64,000 bases of DNA from Aequitasia blattaphilus (GTDB lineage: Bacteria; Bacillota; Clostridia; Lachnospirales; Lachnospiraceae): the NCBI RefSeq assembly GCF_024721305.1, contig NZ_JAMXOD010000005.1:62001-126000 (forward strand), written 5' to 3'. Every line of letters begins with the position of its first letter. Positions within the stretch are counted from its first letter, which is position 1. Positions 1 through 8,627 of the stretch are shown piece after piece. The position numbers and the translations under genes are program-made. The notes under the pieces were generated by a model that was not told where the DNA came from, did not search any database, and saw nothing but the letters and a program-made list of their open reading frames with translations.

Positions 1-1442
1 GCCATAAGCTGATTACTGCCCCGTTCTAAAGTAAGTACCACAATCATAATTCCATCTTCTGCCAAATGTTGACGATCCCGCAGAACAATATTTCCTACAT
101 CTCCTACACCTAGCCCATCTACCAGAATTTCTCCTGTTGGTACATGATCCACGACCTTTGCGCTTTCTTCACAAAGCTCTAAAACATCTCCTGATTGAAG
201 AATAAATGTATTCTCCTTTGGTATTCCAAGAGACTGTGCAATATTCAAATTCGCTCTTAAATGTCTGTATTCACCGTGTACCGGCACTGCATATTTGGGA
301 TGTACCAGAGAATAAATAAGCTTCAACTCTTCCTGACAAGCATGTCCTGATACATGAGCCTCTTGTACAATTACATTAGCACCCTTTTCATACAATTCAT
401 TTACTACCTTCGATACCGATTTCTCATTTCCTGGAATCGGAGAGGAGCTAAATATAACAGTATCTCCTGGCATTATTGTCACTTTTTTGTGAATATCCGC
501 TGCCATTCTGGAAAGAGCTGCCATAGACTCTCCCTGACTTCCGGTTGTAATAATAACAGTTTTTTCTGGGGGATAATTTTTAAGCTGGTCTACACTAATT
601 AATGTTTTGTCTGGAACATCCAGGTATCCCAGTTCTCCTGCAACATCAATAATGTTCACCATACTTCTTCCTTCAACTACTACTTTTCGATCGTACTTAA
701 TGGCCGAATTAATAATCTGCTGTACACGATCCACATTGGATGCAAAAGTCGCAACAATAATTCTCGAGTTTGCGTGTTCTGCAAACATATGATCAAAAGC
801 AATTCCTACTGTTTTCTCCGACTGAGTAAATCCCGGCCGCTCAGCATTTGTACTGTCTGATAAAAGAGCAAGAACACCTTTCTTTCCAATTTCAGCAAAT
901 CTTTGTAAATCAATAGAATCTCCAAAAACTGGAGTATAATCCACCTTAAAGTCTCCTGTATGAACAATGATTCCTGCTGGCGAATATATGGCCAAAGCCG
1001 ATGCATCCTGAATACTGTGATTCGTTTTAATAAACTCGATCCGAAACTTTCCGAGATTAATCGATTGTCCGTGACGCACGACCTTTCTTCTTGTACTGCG
1101 CAGCAGATTATGCTCTGTTAGCTTCTTTTCAATAATTCCCATCGTTAACTTCGTTGTATAAATCGGAATATTGATTTCTCTTAACACATACGCCAAGGCT
1201 CCGATATGATCCTCATGGCCATGGGTAATAATAAACCCTTTCACTTTTTCGATGTTATCTTTCAGATACGTAACATCTGGGATTACCAAATCAATTCCCA
1301 GCATTCCGTCTTCTGGAAATGACAAACCGCAATCCACCACAATAATACTGTCTTCATATTCAAAGGCAGTAATATTCATTCCGATTTTTTCCAATCCCCC
1401 GAGTGGAATAATTCGGACCTTTCCTTTGTATTCTTTTTTCAA
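1..1442 (-). CDS. rnj: Ribonuclease J (3' end outside window)
   Basis: This gene encodes an RNase J-type metallo-beta-lactamase/beta-CASP nuclease, a cytoplasmic enzyme that matures and degrades RNA by 5'-3' exonuclease and endonuclease activity. The zinc motif THGHEDHIGA lies near residue 75. The HTGDF motif and the beta-CASP segment with SDSTNAERPG follow, and HVSGHA and PVHGEYRHL are present towards the C-terminus. About 480 of the usual ~555 residues are inside the window and the C-terminal domain is cut off. The start is a TTG at 1442-1440, preceded by a GGAGGT ribosome-binding site at 1449-1454; no ATG fits. It is the last visible gene of the ireB-ruvX-DUF1292-fur run and is probably co-transcribed with it. 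Both paralogs J1 and J2 are possible. Confidence 0.95.
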   Translation of the reverse strand, partial: MKKEYKGKVRIIPLGGLEKIGMNITAFEYEDSIIVVDCGLSFPEDGMLGIDLVIPDVTYLKDNIEKVKGFIITHGHEDHIGALAYVLREINIPIYTTKLTMGIIEKKLTEHNLLRSTRRKVVRHGQSINLGKFRIEFIKTNHSIQDASALAIYSPAGIIVHTGDFKVDYTPVFGDSIDLQRFAEIGKKGVLALLSDSTNAERPGFTQSEKTVGIAFDHMFAEHANSRIIVATFASNVDRVQQIINSAIKYDRKVVVEGRSMVNIIDVAGELGYLDVPDKTLISVDQLKNYPPEKTVIITTGSQGESMAALSRMAADIHKKVTIMPGDTVIFSSSPIPGNEKSVSKVVNELYEKGANVIVQEAHVSGHACQEELKLIYSLVHPKYAVPVHGEYRHLRANLNIAQSLGIPKENTFILQSGDVLELCEESAKVVDHVPTGEILVDGLGVGDVGNIVLRDRQHLAEDGIMIVVLTLERGSNQLM

Positions 1443-1460
1443 TTTAATACCTCCATTTTC

Positions 1461-1910
1461 TTATTTTGAACGGCACTCTTTACATACACCGTAAAATTTT
1501 AATTCATGATCCAGAACGTGAAATCCTGTCTCCTCTTCAATGAAATCCTCTAACGAATCCAGTCGATCATCCTTAAAAGGTGTTACCTTCCCACACTCCT
1601 TACATATGAGGTGATGGTGATGATGTACGCCTTCTTCTAAACTGGTCTGGGCAATTTCATATCTTGTATATCCGTCATCAAGACTAATTCGGTCTACCAG
1701 CTTCATTTCATACAATAGTTGAACAGTACGATAAATCGTTGCCAGTCCAATATCCGGATAATCTTCTCTTACCAATTCATAAATATCCTCAGCCGATAAA
1801 TGCTTATCTTTCTGACTAGCCAACACTTCCAAGACAATTAATCTCTGTTGTGTTATCTTTAAACCTTTTTCTTTCAGTAATGTTTTAAATGTTTCCTGAT
1901 TAATAGACAT
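1461..1910 (-). CDS. Fur-family metal-dependent transcriptional regulator
   Basis: This is a 149-residue Fur/PerR/Zur-family repressor. It has an N-terminal winged helix (KITQQRLIVLEVL, then GLATIYRTVQLL as recognition helix). The C-terminal dimerisation and metal domain has an HHHHH run, CKEC near residue 101, and a second CKEC at the extreme C-terminus; the two CxxC pairs form the usual structural zinc site. I chose the ATG at 1910 rather than an upstream in-frame Met at 1955, because homology begins at the Ile-Asn-Gln helix and the longer form overlaps the upstream gene. The sequence alone does not tell Fur (iron) from PerR (peroxide). A PerR-box-like sequence stands upstream of the superoxide reductase gene at 9.6 kb. 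Confidence 0.93.
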   Translation of the reverse strand: MSINQETFKTLLKEKGLKITQQRLIVLEVLASQKDKHLSAEDIYELVREDYPDIGLATIYRTVQLLYEMKLVDRISLDDGYTRYEIAQTSLEEGVHHHHHLICKECGKVTPFKDDRLDSLEDFIEEETGFHVLDHELKFYGVCKECRSK

Positions 1911-1917
1911 AGATTCC

Positions 1918-2178
1918 CTACCTTTCAATCGACACATCTTCCAAGAGTTCTTCAAACACCTTCAGTACTGCGTTTAACTCTTCTTCGTCTTCAACTTCTT
2001 CATAAAGTGCTTCTAACTCTTCTTCTTTTGATGAATCCTTAAGAATTAGACAGACACCCTCTCCGTCTTCCGAATCTGCAACAAGTAAGTATGTCACCTC
2101 ATTAATCTTCGTTTGCTCTAAAACATAAAATTCTTCACTTTCCAATGTATCCGGGATTACAAATTCAATTTTTTCCAC
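1918..2178 (-). CDS. DUF1292 family protein
   Basis: This is an 86-residue acidic protein of the DUF1292 (YrzB-like) family, whose function is unknown. The start is a GTG at 2178, preceded by GGGAG. The first half looks like a small beta domain and the C-terminal third is rich in Glu and Asp. It sits between ruvX and fur in an order that is conserved in many Clostridia and Bacilli, and this conserved context supports the call. Spacing to ruvX is 15 nt and to the fur start only 7 nt, so all five genes are probably one transcript. Confidence 0.88.
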   Translation of the reverse strand: MEKIEFVIPDTLESEEFYVLEQTKINEVTYLLVADSEDGEGVCLILKDSSKEEELEALYEEVEDEEELNAVLKVFEELLEDVSIER

Positions 2179-2193
2179 GCAAAAAACTCCCTT

Positions 2194-2619
2194 CTATGCT
2201 TTTGGTAAAGAGTCTAAATATCCTTGCAATATAAAAACAGCCGCAATCTGATCTACATACTTTTTGCGGTTCTCTCTTCTAACTTTACTCTCCATCAGAG
2301 TCCGATTCGCTTCCTTTGTGGTAAGACGCTCATCCCACATCACGACCTCAAGGCCGGTCCGCCTGGTTAGCATCTCCCCAAACTCCATAGATTTTATCGC
2401 CCGATCACCAATATCATTATTCATATGCTTCGGCAATCCAAGTACAATTTTTTCCACACCATATTCTTCAATAAGAGCTTCAATCCTTGCACAGGTTTTC
2501 CTTAGCTTATTTTCATCTTTTCTTGAAATGGTTTCTACTGCCTGGGCAGTAATGCCTAAAGGATCCGATAAGGCCACTCCGACTGTTTTTGTTCCGTAAT
2601 CCAGTCCAAGAATCCTCAT
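2194..2619 (-). CDS. ruvX: RuvX/YqgF Holliday-junction resolvase-like nuclease
   Basis: This is a 141-residue YqgF-family RNase H-fold protein. The family is implicated in Holliday junction processing and in 16S rRNA maturation. It starts with [19 protein letters not shown], whose first Asp is a catalytic carboxylate. VLGLPKHMN, the [10 protein letters not shown] motif and a C-terminal [13 protein letters not shown] motif follow; these supply the other acidic residues. Length is normal for the family. The ATG at 2619 directly abuts the TAG stop of ireB, which suggests translational coupling. Confidence 0.95.
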   Translation of the reverse strand: MRILGLDYGTKTVGVALSDPLGITAQAVETISRKDENKLRKTCARIEALIEEYGVEKIVLGLPKHMNNDIGDRAIKSMEFGEMLTRRTGLEVVMWDERLTTKEANRTLMESKVRRENRKKYVDQIAAVFILQGYLDSLPKA

Positions 2620-2886
2620 CTATTTATTCCATCCATTGGACTTGATATAGGTTTTCAGCATTTCTTCTACCAAGTCATCTCTTTCCACCTTCATAATCAA
2701 GCTTCTCGCTCCATTATGGCTGGTAATATAAGTTGGATCTCCAGACATAATATATCCCACAATCTGGTTTACCGGGTTGTAGCCTTTTTCGCTTAAAGCC
2801 TGGTATACCTGATCCAGAATTTCATATGCTTGTATTTTGGAGTCACTTCCAACTTGAAAAAATTGTGTGTTACTAATATCTTTCAT
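2620..2886 (-). CDS. ireB: IreB family regulatory phosphoprotein (UPF0297)
   Basis: This is an 88-residue member of the IreB/UPF0297 family. In Enterococcus faecalis, IreB is a substrate of the Ser/Thr kinase IreK and modulates cephalosporin resistance. The N-terminal Thr-Gln-Phe segment and the [20 protein letters not shown] core are typical, and the length is standard. It is the first gene of the run that continues through ruvX, DUF1292, fur and RNase J. The role as a kinase substrate in this organism is inferred; the kinase gene is not in this window. Confidence 0.93.
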   Translation of the reverse strand: MKDISNTQFFQVGSDSKIQAYEILDQVYQALSEKGYNPVNQIVGYIMSGDPTYITSHNGARSLIMKVERDDLVEEMLKTYIKSNGWNK

Positions 2887-2943
2887 TGATTCACGTCCTT
2901 TATTTATACTTCTATCCTATTCTACTCTAAATTTCCCAAAAAT

Positions 2944-4230
2944 TCAATGTGAAATTTGTGAATAACTAACAATGGGTACATTTTTCATTACGTTCCTTTG
3001 ATTATCTTCATTTCTAATTTGAATTTTTACATATTCTTTCGTATATCCCACTTGATAAGAGCCTTTTTTTGTCTCCACAACCTCTTCAATCAAAATTTCT
3101 TTTGTCTTCCCGATTAACTCGTCTTCAAACTCTCTTTGCCTCAATCGATTCAACTCCAACAAAATTTCACTTCTTCTTGCTTTTTCCTGATCCGAAACCT
3201 GGTTCTCCATATTTGCCGCTTTCGTCCCTTGTCTTTTGGAATATTTAAATATATGAGTCTCGTAGAAATGTATTCTCTCAACAAATTCCCTGGATGCTTC
3301 AAACTCCTCTTTGGTCTCTCCCGGAAAACCAACAATAATATCCGTGGTTAACGCCGGATGTTCAAAATACTGTCGAATCAGACTGCACGAAGCCTCATAT
3401 TCCTCTGTTGTGTATTTTCGATTCATACGTTTTAATGTTTCATTGCAGCCACTTTGTAAAGATAAGTGAAAATGCGGACAGAACTTATCCATTTCAGATA
3501 ATTCCCTAACAAACTCTTCTGTGATTATTCTTGGTTCCAAGGAACCCAATCGGATTCTATACAAGCCTTCTATCTGATTGATGCTCTTAATAAGAGCCAG
3601 CAAATCCGTATCCAGATCAATGCCATAAGAGCTCAAATGAATACCCGTTAAAACAACTTCCTTATAACCTTGGTTTACCAGTCTCTCTACTTCTAAGACA
3701 ACATTTTCCATGCTTCGGCTTCTCACTCTTCCCCTGGCATAAGGGATAATACAGTAACTGCAGAATTGATTACAACCATCCTGCACCTTTATATACGCCC
3801 TTGTGTGGTCTGAGGCGGTATTCAATTCCAGCTCTTCATACTCATTCGTATGATTAATATCAATCACTTCTTCTAGAATTACTTCCTTACTTTGGTCATA
3901 TTCTTCCAGAATGGAAATCAAATCTTTTTTTCTGTTATTTCCAATCGCAATATCAATAACAGGATCTCTTTCCCCTTCACTGGTTTCCACATAGCACCCG
4001 CAAGCCACCACAATCGCCGCCGGATTCAGCTTCCTTGCCTTGTGAAGCATCTGTCTCGATTTACGATCCGCAATGTTTGTCACACTGCAGGTATTAATAA
4101 TATAAATATCTGCTCCCGGTTTAAAAGGAACCATCTCATATCCATTTTCTTTTAATAACTCAGTCATTGCCTGAGTTTCATAAGCATTCACCTTGCACCC
4201 AAGATTATGCATTGCAACTTTTCTTGACAT
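2944..4230 (-). CDS. mtaB: tRNA ms2t6A methylthiotransferase MtaB
   Basis: This is a 428-residue radical-SAM methylthiotransferase that adds a methylthio group to t6A37 of tRNA. It has an N-terminal UPF0004 domain (NLGCKVNAYETQAM with the first cluster Cys, then TCSVTN and GCYVE). The radical-SAM motif CNQFCSYCIIPYARG lies near residue 155. A C-terminal TRAM-like segment begins near residue 370. The NLGCKVN and GRVRSR signatures distinguish MtaB from MiaB and RimO. The ATG at 4230 has a GAGGAG ribosome-binding site. It reads away from the small HPr-like gene, with about 77 bp between the two starts. Confidence 0.93.
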   Translation of the reverse strand: MSRKVAMHNLGCKVNAYETQAMTELLKENGYEMVPFKPGADIYIINTCSVTNIADRKSRQMLHKARKLNPAAIVVACGCYVETSEGERDPVIDIAIGNNRKKDLISILEEYDQSKEVILEEVIDINHTNEYEELELNTASDHTRAYIKVQDGCNQFCSYCIIPYARGRVRSRSMENVVLEVERLVNQGYKEVVLTGIHLSSYGIDLDTDLLALIKSINQIEGLYRIRLGSLEPRIITEEFVRELSEMDKFCPHFHLSLQSGCNETLKRMNRKYTTEEYEASCSLIRQYFEHPALTTDIIVGFPGETKEEFEASREFVERIHFYETHIFKYSKRQGTKAANMENQVSDQEKARRSEILLELNRLRQREFEDELIGKTKEILIEEVVETKKGSYQVGYTKEYVKIQIRNEDNQRNVMKNVPIVSYSQISH

Positions 4231-4246
4231 AAATCTCCTCTTTATC

Positions 4247-4275
4247 TTGACATTTTCCTTTTATCCTCTTAAGAT
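4247..4275 (+). promoter_or_regulatory. Sigma-A-type promoter for the HPr-like gene
   Basis: A TTGACA box (4247-4252) and TAAGAT (4270-4275) are separated by 17 bp. They lie 32 bp upstream of an ATG that has an AAAGGAGG ribosome-binding site. This is a sequence match only. Confidence 0.6.
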
Positions 4276-4307
4276 TATAGTAAATAAAACTAAAGGAGGA
4301 TTTACCG

Positions 4308-4541
4308 ATGAAAACAGTACAGATTTCTTTAAACTCTATTGATAAGGTTAAATCATTTGTAAATGATATTACAAAGTTTGACTATGACTTTGATTTAGTT
4401 TCTGGCAGATACGTAATTGATGCAAAATCGATTATGGGTATCTTCAGTTTAGATTTATCAAAACCAATCAACTTAAACATTCATGCAGATGATGATGCAG
4501 AAAATGTTTTAAAAGTATTAAGTCCATACATTATTGATTAG
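4308..4541 (+). CDS. HPr-like protein lacking the phosphorylatable histidine
   Basis: This is a 77-residue protein with the HPr fold signature. The segment YVIDAKSIMGIFSL near residues 35-48 matches the regulatory-serine region of PTS HPr, with Ser41 in the Ser46 position. The N-terminal active-site loop that normally reads GLHARPA is replaced by SIDKVKS, so the catalytic His is missing (Asp12 falls there) and PTS phosphotransfer is not expected. Like Bacillus Crh it could act only through the serine, but no kinase gene is visible here. It is a single-gene unit with its own promoter and terminator, between divergent mtaB and convergent thiI. Confidence 0.8.
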   Translation: MKTVQISLNSIDKVKSFVNDITKFDYDFDLVSGRYVIDAKSIMGIFSLDLSKPINLNIHADDDAENVLKVLSPYIID

Positions 4542-4543
4542 TT

Positions 4544-4575
4544 AAAAGGGAAGTGCTCAGCACTTCCCTTTTTTT
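4544..4575. terminator. Bidirectional rho-independent terminator
   Basis: A 14-bp stem (AAAAGGGAAGTGCT paired with AGCACTTCCCTTTT) carries a T-run on the plus strand and an A-run that becomes T on the minus strand. It separates the convergent HPr-like and thiI genes and overlaps the last bases of thiI. Confidence 0.9.
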
Positions 4576-5761
4576 AAAATGCCCGTACTGTGATTTTCTC
4601 GGTACTTTCAATTGCTTCTTTCATAAGCTCTTCTATTTTGTCTTGCAGATTTTCTTCTGATTTCTTTATTCTCTTAACACTTGGTTTTGTAACAGGATGT
4701 TTCGCCACAAAAATAGTACAGCAATCCTCAAAAGGTAAAATTGAAGTCTCATAAGTGTCAATTTTCTCTGCGATATCAACAATTTCCTGTTTATCAAATC
4801 CAATAACCGGTCGATAAACCGGCAATGTACATACTTCATTCGTCGCAGCTAAAGACTGCATAGTCTGACTTGCCACCTGACCAATACTTTCTCCCGTAAT
4901 AAGCCCCAGGCATCCTGACTCTAAGGCAAAATGTTCTGCAATCTTCATCATATATCTTCGCATAATAATTGTCAGCTCATCATGAGGACATTTATCATAA
5001 ATATAAAGCTGAATATCTGTAAAGTTCACAACATTAAGCTCAATAGGTCCTGAGTATCTTGCAACAATTTTGGCAAGATCCACTACCTTTTGCTTTGCTC
5101 TTTCACTGGTATACGGTGGTGCATGAAAATAAGTAGCATGGAGCTTTACACCTCGTTTGGAAATCATATATCCTGCCACAGGGCTGTCAATTCCTCCCGA
5201 AAGAAGAAGCATTGCTCCGCCATTGGTACCCACAGGCATTCCCCCAGGTCCCGGTATAATTTGGGAATAAATATAAATTTCATTTCGTACTTCTACATTC
5301 ACCAATACTTCTGGCTTATGCACATCTACGGAAGACCCTTTCAAATTTTCAAGAACTGCCTCCCCTAAATCGCAATTAATCTCCATGGAATTTTTCGGAT
5401 AAGATTTCTTCGCTCTTCTTGCCTCTATTTTAAAGGTAAAGTCCTTCTCTCCATACATTTCCTTCATGTAAGCAACGACTTCTTCTTTTAAACGATCAAA
5501 GCCTTCATCTTCCAGGCGTACCACGGGGCAGATTCCTACGAGACCGAAAACACGCTTTAAATGCTCGACTACATCCTCATAATCATATTCACTTAAACAA
5601 TCCACGTATATTCTCGCCTGTGATTTGTAAACATTGAATTTACCCTCTACTCCCTTTAAAGAATACTTGATCTGCCGCACCAAAGCATCCTCGAATAAAT
5701 ATCTGTTTTTTCCCTTGATTCCAATTTCTCCATATTTTAATAAAAACGTTTGAAATGTCAT
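4574..5761 (-). CDS. thiI: tRNA 4-thiouridine synthetase / thiamine sulfur transferase ThiI
   Basis: This is a 395-residue ThiI, which adenylates and thiolates U8 of tRNA and, in some species, ThiS for thiamine synthesis. A THUMP domain occupies roughly residues 60-170. The PP-loop ATPase motif LLSGGIDSPVAGYM follows near residue 185. The C-terminal rhodanese domain of the enterobacterial enzyme is absent, as is usual in Firmicutes. The start at 5761 has an AGGAGAA ribosome-binding site and lies one base after the cysteine desulfurase stop. A longer reading frame with 24 extra residues is rejected because it would overlap the upstream gene. The adjacent desulfurase is the likely sulfur donor. 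Confidence 0.94.
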   Translation of the reverse strand: MTFQTFLLKYGEIGIKGKNRYLFEDALVRQIKYSLKGVEGKFNVYKSQARIYVDCLSEYDYEDVVEHLKRVFGLVGICPVVRLEDEGFDRLKEEVVAYMKEMYGEKDFTFKIEARRAKKSYPKNSMEINCDLGEAVLENLKGSSVDVHKPEVLVNVEVRNEIYIYSQIIPGPGGMPVGTNGGAMLLLSGGIDSPVAGYMISKRGVKLHATYFHAPPYTSERAKQKVVDLAKIVARYSGPIELNVVNFTDIQLYIYDKCPHDELTIIMRRYMMKIAEHFALESGCLGLITGESIGQVASQTMQSLAATNEVCTLPVYRPVIGFDKQEIVDIAEKIDTYETSILPFEDCCTIFVAKHPVTKPSVKRIKKSEENLQDKIEELMKEAIESTEKITVRAF

Positions 5762-5762
5762 T

Positions 5763-6920
5763 TTATCTTCTCCTGTATTTCCTAAACATTGGAACAATAT
5801 TATATAGTGTCTCCAGAGCACAGTCAATCTCACTCTTTGTATTAAATCTCGAAAAACTAAAGCGGACAGTGGTATCTAAATACTCCTTGGGAGCCTGTAT
5901 CCCTTTTAAAACCCCGCTGATACTTGGATGATTCGACGCACATGCCGACCCTGATGACACATAGATGTGCTTCTCCTCTAAAGCATGTAAAAGCACTTCG
6001 CTTTTTATTCCTTCCACTCCTACACTTACAATATGGGGCGCCCGCATCTTCGCAAGCTCTCCATGTATTGTTACACCTTCTATTTTACGAACTTCTTCGA
6101 CAAAGTAATCTCGCAGTTCTCTTAAATACGCCTCTTTTTCATCGTGATTATCATAACTGATTTTTGCCGCCTCAGCAAGTCCTGCAATCCCCGGTACATT
6201 CTCAGTTCCAGAACGCATTCCTTTTTGCTGTCCACCTCCAAAAACAAGTGGCATCATCTTCGTCTTTTCTTTTATGTATAGGAGTCCCACTCCCTTTGGT
6301 CCATGAAATTTGTGACCACTAATGGAATACAAATCCACTCCGGTTTTCCCAGGATAAAAAACTTCTTTCCCAAACCCTTGAATTCCATCAACATGAAACA
6401 AAATCTGTGGATTGAAATTTTTTACAACCTTTACGAGCTCTTCAATCGGCTGCCTCGTACCAATCTCATTATTCACCTGCATAATCGATACTAAAATCGT
6501 ATCCTCTCTTAATGCATCTTTTAGCGTCTGGATTTCCACTTCTCCCTGCTCATTAACTGGAAGATAAGTCGTTTCAAAGCCTTCCTCTTCTAAGAAGCCA
6601 GTAACATTATAGACTGCTGGATGTTCAATCACTGTGGTAATAATGTGTTTACCTCGGCGTTTCCCTCCTCTTGCACCACCTATAAGAGCCCAGTTATTAC
6701 TTTCGGTTCCTCCTGATGTGAAAAAAATCTCTTTTTCCTTCACCTTTAAAAGTTTTGCTAATATATCCTTCGCTTCTTTTACATACTTTTCACCTTGCAT
6801 ACCTTTTAGATGCAGAGAAGAAGGATTTCCATAATCACAAATCATGATTTCCTTCATCTTATCCGCAACTTCTTCATATACCATGGTTGTTGCTGCATTA
6901 TCAAAATAGATTTCCTTCAT
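5763..6920 (-). CDS. Cysteine desulfurase (NifS/IscS type)
   Basis: This is a 385-residue PLP enzyme that takes sulfur from cysteine. It begins EIYFDNAATTMVYEEV. The PLP lysine lies in SGHKFHGPKGVG near residue 205. The persulfide-forming cysteine lies in SSGSACASNHPS near residue 325. The position directly upstream of thiI, with one base between them, suggests that it supplies sulfur for tRNA 4-thiouridine rather than acting as the general Fe-S desulfurase. That division of labour is known for Bacillus NifZ/ThiI and is an inference here. Its ATG abuts the stop of rsmE. Confidence 0.93.
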   Translation of the reverse strand: MKEIYFDNAATTMVYEEVADKMKEIMICDYGNPSSLHLKGMQGEKYVKEAKDILAKLLKVKEKEIFFTSGGTESNNWALIGGARGGKRRGKHIITTVIEHPAVYNVTGFLEEEGFETTYLPVNEQGEVEIQTLKDALREDTILVSIMQVNNEIGTRQPIEELVKVVKNFNPQILFHVDGIQGFGKEVFYPGKTGVDLYSISGHKFHGPKGVGLLYIKEKTKMMPLVFGGGQQKGMRSGTENVPGIAGLAEAAKISYDNHDEKEAYLRELRDYFVEEVRKIEGVTIHGELAKMRAPHIVSVGVEGIKSEVLLHALEEKHIYVSSGSACASNHPSISGVLKGIQAPKEYLDTTVRFSFSRFNTKSEIDCALETLYNIVPMFRKYRRR

Positions 6921-7661
6921 CTACGCCTCTCCTTCCAGGGAAAACATTAAAACAGACAATACCATAAGCCCTGCCGTTTCCGTTCTTAAAATTCTTTTTC
7001 CAAGAGTAATGACTTCTCCATGAATTTCTTTCAACATCTCGATTTCTTCTTCCTCAAATCCACCCTCTGGACCAATAAAAATTCCGATCTTTTGCCCACG
7101 GACAAGGGACCGAAACACTTCCTTTGTTTCCTCTATATCAGTTGCCTCCTCATAAGGCACTAGATTTCGATCCAATGCTTGGGCGTAGTTTATCCCCTCC
7201 TTGAAACTCATAGGTTCCAAGACTTCTGGTATATACCCTCTTTTTGATTGCTTTGCAGCTCCCTTTGCAATTTCCTGCCACCTGTTCTGCTTTTTCTTCG
7301 CCTTTTTTTCATCCAGTCGTACAACCGCTCTTCTCGTTTTTAAGGGAATTATTTTCGCTACCCCTAACTCCACTGCCTTTTGTACAATCAAATCCATTTT
7401 ATCGCCTTTAGGGAGCCCCTGAAACAAAACAAACTCAGCTCCTGCCTCTGTGTCAATTTCCTTCTTCTCTAAAATCACACATGAAACTCTTTCCTTTTCA
7501 ATCTCCTTAATCTGACACAAATAAAAAAACGTTTCATCACTAACGCTTAGCTCTTCTCCTTCTCTCATACGAAGTACATGAGCGATATGCTTTACATCTG
7601 GCATAAAAATATTAATTTCTTTTCCCTCAACCTGGGAAGGTTTTACAAAAAAATGATTCAT
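6921..7661 (-). CDS. rsmE: 16S rRNA m3U1498 methyltransferase RsmE
   Basis: This is a 246-residue SPOUT-class methyltransferase for U1498 of 16S rRNA. The N-terminal PUA-like part (HIAHVLRMREGEELSV) is followed by QGLPKGDKMDLIVQKAVELG. The C-terminal knotted SAM site has GIFIGPEGGFEEEEIE and LGKRILRTETAGL. Length is typical. It lies between prmA and the cysteine desulfurase with almost no intergenic space, so the cluster is probably one transcript. Confidence 0.95.
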   Translation of the reverse strand: MNHFFVKPSQVEGKEINIFMPDVKHIAHVLRMREGEELSVSDETFFYLCQIKEIEKERVSCVILEKKEIDTEAGAEFVLFQGLPKGDKMDLIVQKAVELGVAKIIPLKTRRAVVRLDEKKAKKKQNRWQEIAKGAAKQSKRGYIPEVLEPMSFKEGINYAQALDRNLVPYEEATDIEETKEVFRSLVRGQKIGIFIGPEGGFEEEEIEMLKEIHGEVITLGKRILRTETAGLMVLSVLMFSLEGEA

Positions 7662-7667
7662 TTCTCT

Positions 7668-8624
7668 TTACTTCTTTCTTCCTACTATGGATGCCCATTC
7701 ACCCATCTCGTTGATTTCCAGGATTTCAAATCCCACTTCTTCTATCTTCTTTTTTATCAACGGAATCTTTTCTATTAGAATCCCACTGGTAATATAGATT
7801 CCACCCCTTTTCAATGTTGAAACAATCACTGGTGTTAAGGGAAGTAAAACCTCAGTAATAATATTGGCTGTCACCAAATCAAATCCTTCATTTCTAACCC
7901 TTTCATTCAGGATTTCTTCCTCTATGATATCTCCTAAAAGTACTTCGTAACAATCACTGGTGATGTGATTTCTTTCCATATTTACAGGTGTAGCCTCAAT
8001 TGCCTTCTCATCTAAATCTGTCATTGTCACATGGGCCGCACCATACTTCAAAGCTACAATCCCTAAAATCCCGCTTCCACAACCTACGTCCAATATTTTC
8101 ATAGACTCTTTCACATACTTTTGAATTCCTTTGATTGCAAGGGTTGTTGTTTCATGCTTTCCTGTCCCGAATGCAGTTCCCGGATCTATCTCAACCACAT
8201 GGCCAATCCCTGCTTCCTCCTTTTTCCCCGTCTCCCAGGAAGGTGTGATGAGCAGATCCTCTATCCGAAACTGATGAAAAAATTCTTTCCAATTATTAAT
8301 CCAGTCCTCTTCCTTCGTATAGGAGGTTTCGATTTTTCCCTCTCCAATATCAGCAAAATCTTTGAGTCGGTTCAGCTCTTGATACACATTTTCAATCAGT
8401 TCTTCTCCTTCATTTCCTTCCTCCACATAAAAGGAGAGAAAGGCCGTTCCATCATCCGTCTTTCCCTCTGGCAGAATATCTATGTACATTGCTTTTTTAT
8501 CTTCTTCTGACAATGGAATATTGTCTTCTACTTCTATTCCTGTAATTCCCATTTCATACAAAACACCGCTTATTAAATCTTCTGCGGTAGTCTTTGTTTT
8601 GATACGCACTTTCTTCCACTCCAT
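7668..8624 (-). CDS. prmA: Ribosomal protein L11 methyltransferase PrmA
   Basis: This is a 318-residue SAM-dependent methyltransferase of ribosomal protein L11. It has an N-terminal substrate-recognition domain (MEWKKVRIKTKTTAEDLISG). The catalytic domain begins with DPGTAFGTGKHETT near residue 145, has the SAM motif ILDVGCGSGILGI near 180, and has a late motif VTANIITEVLL. The PrmA-RsmE pairing is common in Firmicutes. It is separated from rsmE by 6 nt and from mntP by 3 nt. Confidence 0.95.
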   Translation of the reverse strand: MEWKKVRIKTKTTAEDLISGVLYEMGITGIEVEDNIPLSEEDKKAMYIDILPEGKTDDGTAFLSFYVEEGNEGEELIENVYQELNRLKDFADIGEGKIETSYTKEEDWINNWKEFFHQFRIEDLLITPSWETGKKEEAGIGHVVEIDPGTAFGTGKHETTTLAIKGIQKYVKESMKILDVGCGSGILGIVALKYGAAHVTMTDLDEKAIEATPVNMERNHITSDCYEVLLGDIIEEEILNERVRNEGFDLVTANIITEVLLPLTPVIVSTLKRGGIYITSGILIEKIPLIKKKIEEVGFEILEINEMGEWASIVGRKK

Positions 8625-8627
8625 ACT

